Source: JALYNX01 sp963780755
GTDB taxonomy: Bacteria; Actinomycetota; Acidimicrobiia; Spongiisociales; ZC4RG35
NCBI GenBank assembly: GCA_963780755.1
Contig: CAWACX010000001.1
Location: 186,001-250,000 of the forward strand
Direction of reading: 5' to 3'
Length of the DNA: 64,000 bases
Below the pieces are notes generated by a model. The model did not search any database and was not told the DNA's origin. It saw only the letters and a list, made by a program, of their open reading frames with translations. How positions within the stretch are numbered: position 1 is the stretch's first letter; every line of letters starts with the position of its first letter. This document shows, piece after piece, positions 61,566-64,000 of the stretch. A program made the position numbers and the translations under genes.

Positions 61566-64000
61566 ATGACCGATGCCTCAACTCCGTTGATCGCGGAGGC
61601 GCCCACAACCGACACCCTTCCCGGCATGCCCCGAGTCAAGGTGGTGCTGACCCTGGTCAAGGGCGCCGACCTCGACGCGGCGCTGGCCACTGTCGAGCGC
61701 CAAGTGTATGACTCGGTCGAAGAGGTCACCGTGATCGCCGACAGCGGCACAGAGGTTCCCGTCGGCATAAGCCGCGAAGCGTCACTCGAGGAAGCGATCG
61801 GCTCCACGGGCCACGACGTCGAGTATCTGTGGATCATTCACTCGGATGCCCGGCCCCGGCCCGACGCGCTGACCGCTCTGGTGACCGAGTTGGAGCGAAA
61901 CGACGCCTCGCTCGGTGGCTCCAAGCTCCTGGTGGCAGGAACCCGTGATGAGCTGGAGTCGATCGGGAGCGCCACAGACGTCTTCGGGGAGCCCTTTTCC
62001 GGCCTCGACGAGGGCGAGATCGATCTCCAGCAGTACGACGTGGTTCGCGAGGTCGCCTTCGTGTCCTCCGTCTCGATGCTGGTGCGCCGTGACCTGGCTC
62101 AAGGTCTCGGCGGGCTGGACGACCTCCTCGAGCCGGTTGCTGCCGGCCTCGACTTCTCGCAACGAGTGCGTCTCGCCGGCGGGAAGGTGATAACCGTCCC
62201 CAGCTCCGAGGTCTATCACCAAGGTCGGTGTCGCGAAGCTGGCCGGGGATGGCGGGAGCATGCGGGTCGGCTCCGGGCGATGCTCAAGGCATACCGCCTG
62301 ATCACGTTGGCCTGGGTGATTCCCTTCGAGTTCCTGGTCGGCCTGATCGACTCTGTTGCCAGCCTGATCCTGCTCAAGTGGCGGCCAGCCGCCCGCCATG
62401 TCGCTTCCTGGGGTTGGAACGTGCTCCACCTGCCGTCGACCATCTCGGAGCGTCGGCGCTTCAAGCAGGTGCGGGCTGTCGGTGACGAGGAGTTGTTTCG
62501 CTTTCAAGCGAGGGGATCGATACGCCTCCGATCCGTCGGCGCCGACCTCACCGATCGCATCCTGTTCATGTTCGACGACGACAAGGCCCTGGCCCGGGGC
62601 ACGAGGCGTGTTTGGTCGAGCCCGGGAATCTGGGGGGCCTTGATCGCAGCGGTCCTGGTGCTGGTCTCTGCCAGGTCGATCATCCTGGCCGGTGTTCCCA
62701 ACGTGGGGTTCAGCTTCGACTTCGAGCCGCCGTCCGTTTCCCTTGAGCGGTTCTTCGGCGGGTGGAACGATGCGGGGTTGGGCTCGCCCGACCCGGTGCA
62801 TCCCTCGACCGGGCTCACAGGGCTCGTCTCAGGTATCTGGTTCGGAGCCGAAGGTGCCGCCCGGACGCTGCTCACCCTCAGCTTCGCGGTTCTCGGAGTG
62901 CTCGGGATGGGGCGGTTCGCCGGGCGGATCGGGTTTCGGGGCCCAGGCAGGTACCTGGCCGGGTTGGTGCTGATCGCAGGACCCGGCACCGCCATCGCGG
63001 TCGGCGTCGGCTCCTGGTTGGCACTGGCCGGGGCTGCGATCGTGCCCTGGGCTGTGCGCTCGGTGTTCATCTACACAGGGGACGACGGGAAGAACGTCCT
63101 CGGCCGGGTGGGCTGGGTCGTCCTCTGGTCGGTGGTCCTCGCCTCTTTCTCCCCTCTCCTTGCCCTGGTGCCGCTTCTTACGGCGGCAGTGGCGTCCGTA
63201 ATGGGGGCAGGGATCCCTCGGATCTGGCTCGGCCTGGTCGCGGTGACCGGCCTGGTGATAGCAGTGCCGTTCTTAGTCGCCGATCCGGGATGGGTGACCG
63301 ACGTCAACCGAAGGATTGGGCTCGAGGTGCCGGTGCTATGGCCGGTGTTGGTGGCGGCGGCTGCCATTCCACTCTTCTTCCTAGAGGACCGTGCGGCGAA
63401 ATCCGGTCTCACGGGAGCCGTGCTCGGCCTTGCCGCTCTCCTGCTGGTCCGGCTTCCGATCGGAGGCCCCGGGGTGGAGGAGGCGCTCCTGGTCCTCGGC
63501 TCGCTGGGAACGGCATTGGTCGTTGCCGCCGCTCTCGACCAGCTCTCGATGGAACCGAAGCGCGCCATATCAGGAGTGGCTGCAGCCGCTGCTCTGCTGT
63601 TGTCCATCGGATACTTGGCAGACGGGCGCCTCGGGCTCCCCGCCGGAGATCTCAACGACCGGCTCGCGTTCGCAACGACTCTGGCAGGTGAGGGCGGCCC
63701 GGGCAGGACCTTGTTGATCTCGACAGCCCGGTCAGACATACCCGGGGAGGCGATTCCGGGCCCGGGTTTCTGGTATCGCCCGATCGACGGCTCCGGCATG
63801 ACTCAGGACGAGGTCTGGCTGCCACCGCCCCGCGCCGGCGACCTCGAGCTCGATGCCGTCGTCGATCAGCTGGCGACTGGAGTCGATTTGCGGCCGGGTG
63901 CCGCTCTGGCGCCATTCGCTGTCGATTGGCTGGTGCTTGATGGCGAGGAGTCGTATCTCGACGACGTCCTTCAAACCCAGCTCGACCTGGTGCACACCCC
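61566..64000 (+). CDS. Large GT2 glycosyltransferase with many membrane helices, 3' end outside window
   Basis: An uninterrupted frame of at least 811 codons reaches the right edge without a stop. ATG 61566 is chosen; ATG 61554 and GTG 61539 are in frame. The first 250 residues are GT2-like: PRVKVVLTLVKGADLDAAL, QVYDSVEEVTVIADSGTEVP, VEYLWIIHSDARPRPDALTA (HSDAR in the DXD position), VREVAFVSSVSMLVRRDLA and FSQRVRLAGGKVITVPSSEV. From about residue 270 at least ten hydrophobic segments follow, with a large loop between the first and later ones (FDFEPPSVSLERFFGGWNDA). This resembles long actinobacterial GT2 membrane proteins found near F420 and LCP genes. Divergent from cofD. It probably builds a wall or membrane glycan. 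Confidence 0.85.
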   Translation, partial: MTDASTPLIAEAPTTDTLPGMPRVKVVLTLVKGADLDAALATVERQVYDSVEEVTVIADSGTEVPVGISREASLEEAIGSTGHDVEYLWIIHSDARPRPDALTALVTELERNDASLGGSKLLVAGTRDELESIGSATDVFGEPFSGLDEGEIDLQQYDVVREVAFVSSVSMLVRRDLAQGLGGLDDLLEPVAAGLDFSQRVRLAGGKVITVPSSEVYHQGRCREAGRGWREHAGRLRAMLKAYRLITLAWVIPFEFLVGLIDSVASLILLKWRPAARHVASWGWNVLHLPSTISERRRFKQVRAVGDEELFRFQARGSIRLRSVGADLTDRILFMFDDDKALARGTRRVWSSPGIWGALIAAVLVLVSARSIILAGVPNVGFSFDFEPPSVSLERFFGGWNDAGLGSPDPVHPSTGLTGLVSGIWFGAEGAARTLLTLSFAVLGVLGMGRFAGRIGFRGPGRYLAGLVLIAGPGTAIAVGVGSWLALAGAAIVPWAVRSVFIYTGDDGKNVLGRVGWVVLWSVVLASFSPLLALVPLLTAAVASVMGAGIPRIWLGLVAVTGLVIAVPFLVADPGWVTDVNRRIGLEVPVLWPVLVAAAAIPLFFLEDRAAKSGLTGAVLGLAALLLVRLPIGGPGVEEALLVLGSLGTALVVAAALDQLSMEPKRAISGVAAAAALLLSIGYLADGRLGLPAGDLNDRLAFATTLAGEGGPGRTLLISTARSDIPGEAIPGPGFWYRPIDGSGMTQDEVWLPPPRAGDLELDAVVDQLATGVDLRPGAALAPFAVDWLVLDGEESYLDDVLQTQLDLVHT

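Noticed and set aside
61782..62801. A 339-codon minus-strand frame inside the terminal GT2 gene
   Set aside because: The plus strand has an uninterrupted frame of over 800 codons with GT2 and membrane features; the antisense frame is a shadow.

Overview
The window is a high-GC stretch of an actinobacterial chromosome. F420 biosynthesis genes (cofD, cofE), a class A penicillin-binding protein with PASTA domains, an LCP-family protein, AccA3/AccD5-type acyl-CoA carboxylase genes and a one-cysteine LpdA-like flavoprotein all point to Actinomycetota. Secreted proteins carry SLH-like repeats of the GCNPP...FCP type, which I associate with Acidimicrobiia and related uncultured lineages; that finer placement is inference. 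I saw no rRNA, tRNA, CRISPR array, insertion sequence or prophage.

Positions 1-46195 are a large surface-polysaccharide locus. It opens with an ABC exporter (permease and ATPase), two GT2 glycosyltransferases and a three-gene CMP-sugar cassette (cytidylyltransferase, 2-hydroxyacid dehydrogenase, SDR). Next come methyltransferases, a GT2-DUF115 fusion, an OafA-type acyltransferase, the complete dTDP-rhamnose set (rfbC-B-A-D, minus strand, 13687-16931), an FAD oxidoreductase and more glycosyltransferases and methyltransferases (17039-24125). From 24246 to 36431 glycosyltransferases (including a GT2-pyruvyltransferase fusion) are interleaved with four secreted proteins: an M23 peptidase, a subtilase, a glucose/sorbosone dehydrogenase-like propeller and a SpoIID/LytB protein. 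All four share a triple SLH-like repeat. The locus closes with a UDP-HexNAc dehydrogenase, further glycosyltransferases, an M17 aminopeptidase, a polyprenyl-phosphate sugar transferase and a Wzx-type flippase. There are thus two possible export routes.

Positions 46160-64000 are mostly conserved core genes: a PBP, a methylmalonyl-CoA mutase large subunit, an LpdA-like reductase, the carboxylase alpha and beta subunits with their biotin ligase, a dienelactone-hydrolase relative, an LCP transferase, UDP-glucose dehydrogenase, cofE-cofD, and a large GT2 membrane protein that runs off the right edge. The carboxylase, biotin ligase and mutase form a coherent propionyl-CoA/methylmalonyl-CoA module. 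LCP, UDP-glucose dehydrogenase and the terminal GT2 extend the envelope theme.

Many genes between 1.3 and 44.6 kb are split by single-base frame changes, densest at 14.5-21.3, 31-36 and 42-43.4 kb, while 44.98-64 kb has only one. In nearly every case the other frame continues the same protein family, and 4-bp start/stop overlaps are preserved, so I read these as consensus sequencing errors. I therefore annotate whole reconstructed genes and state the break points.
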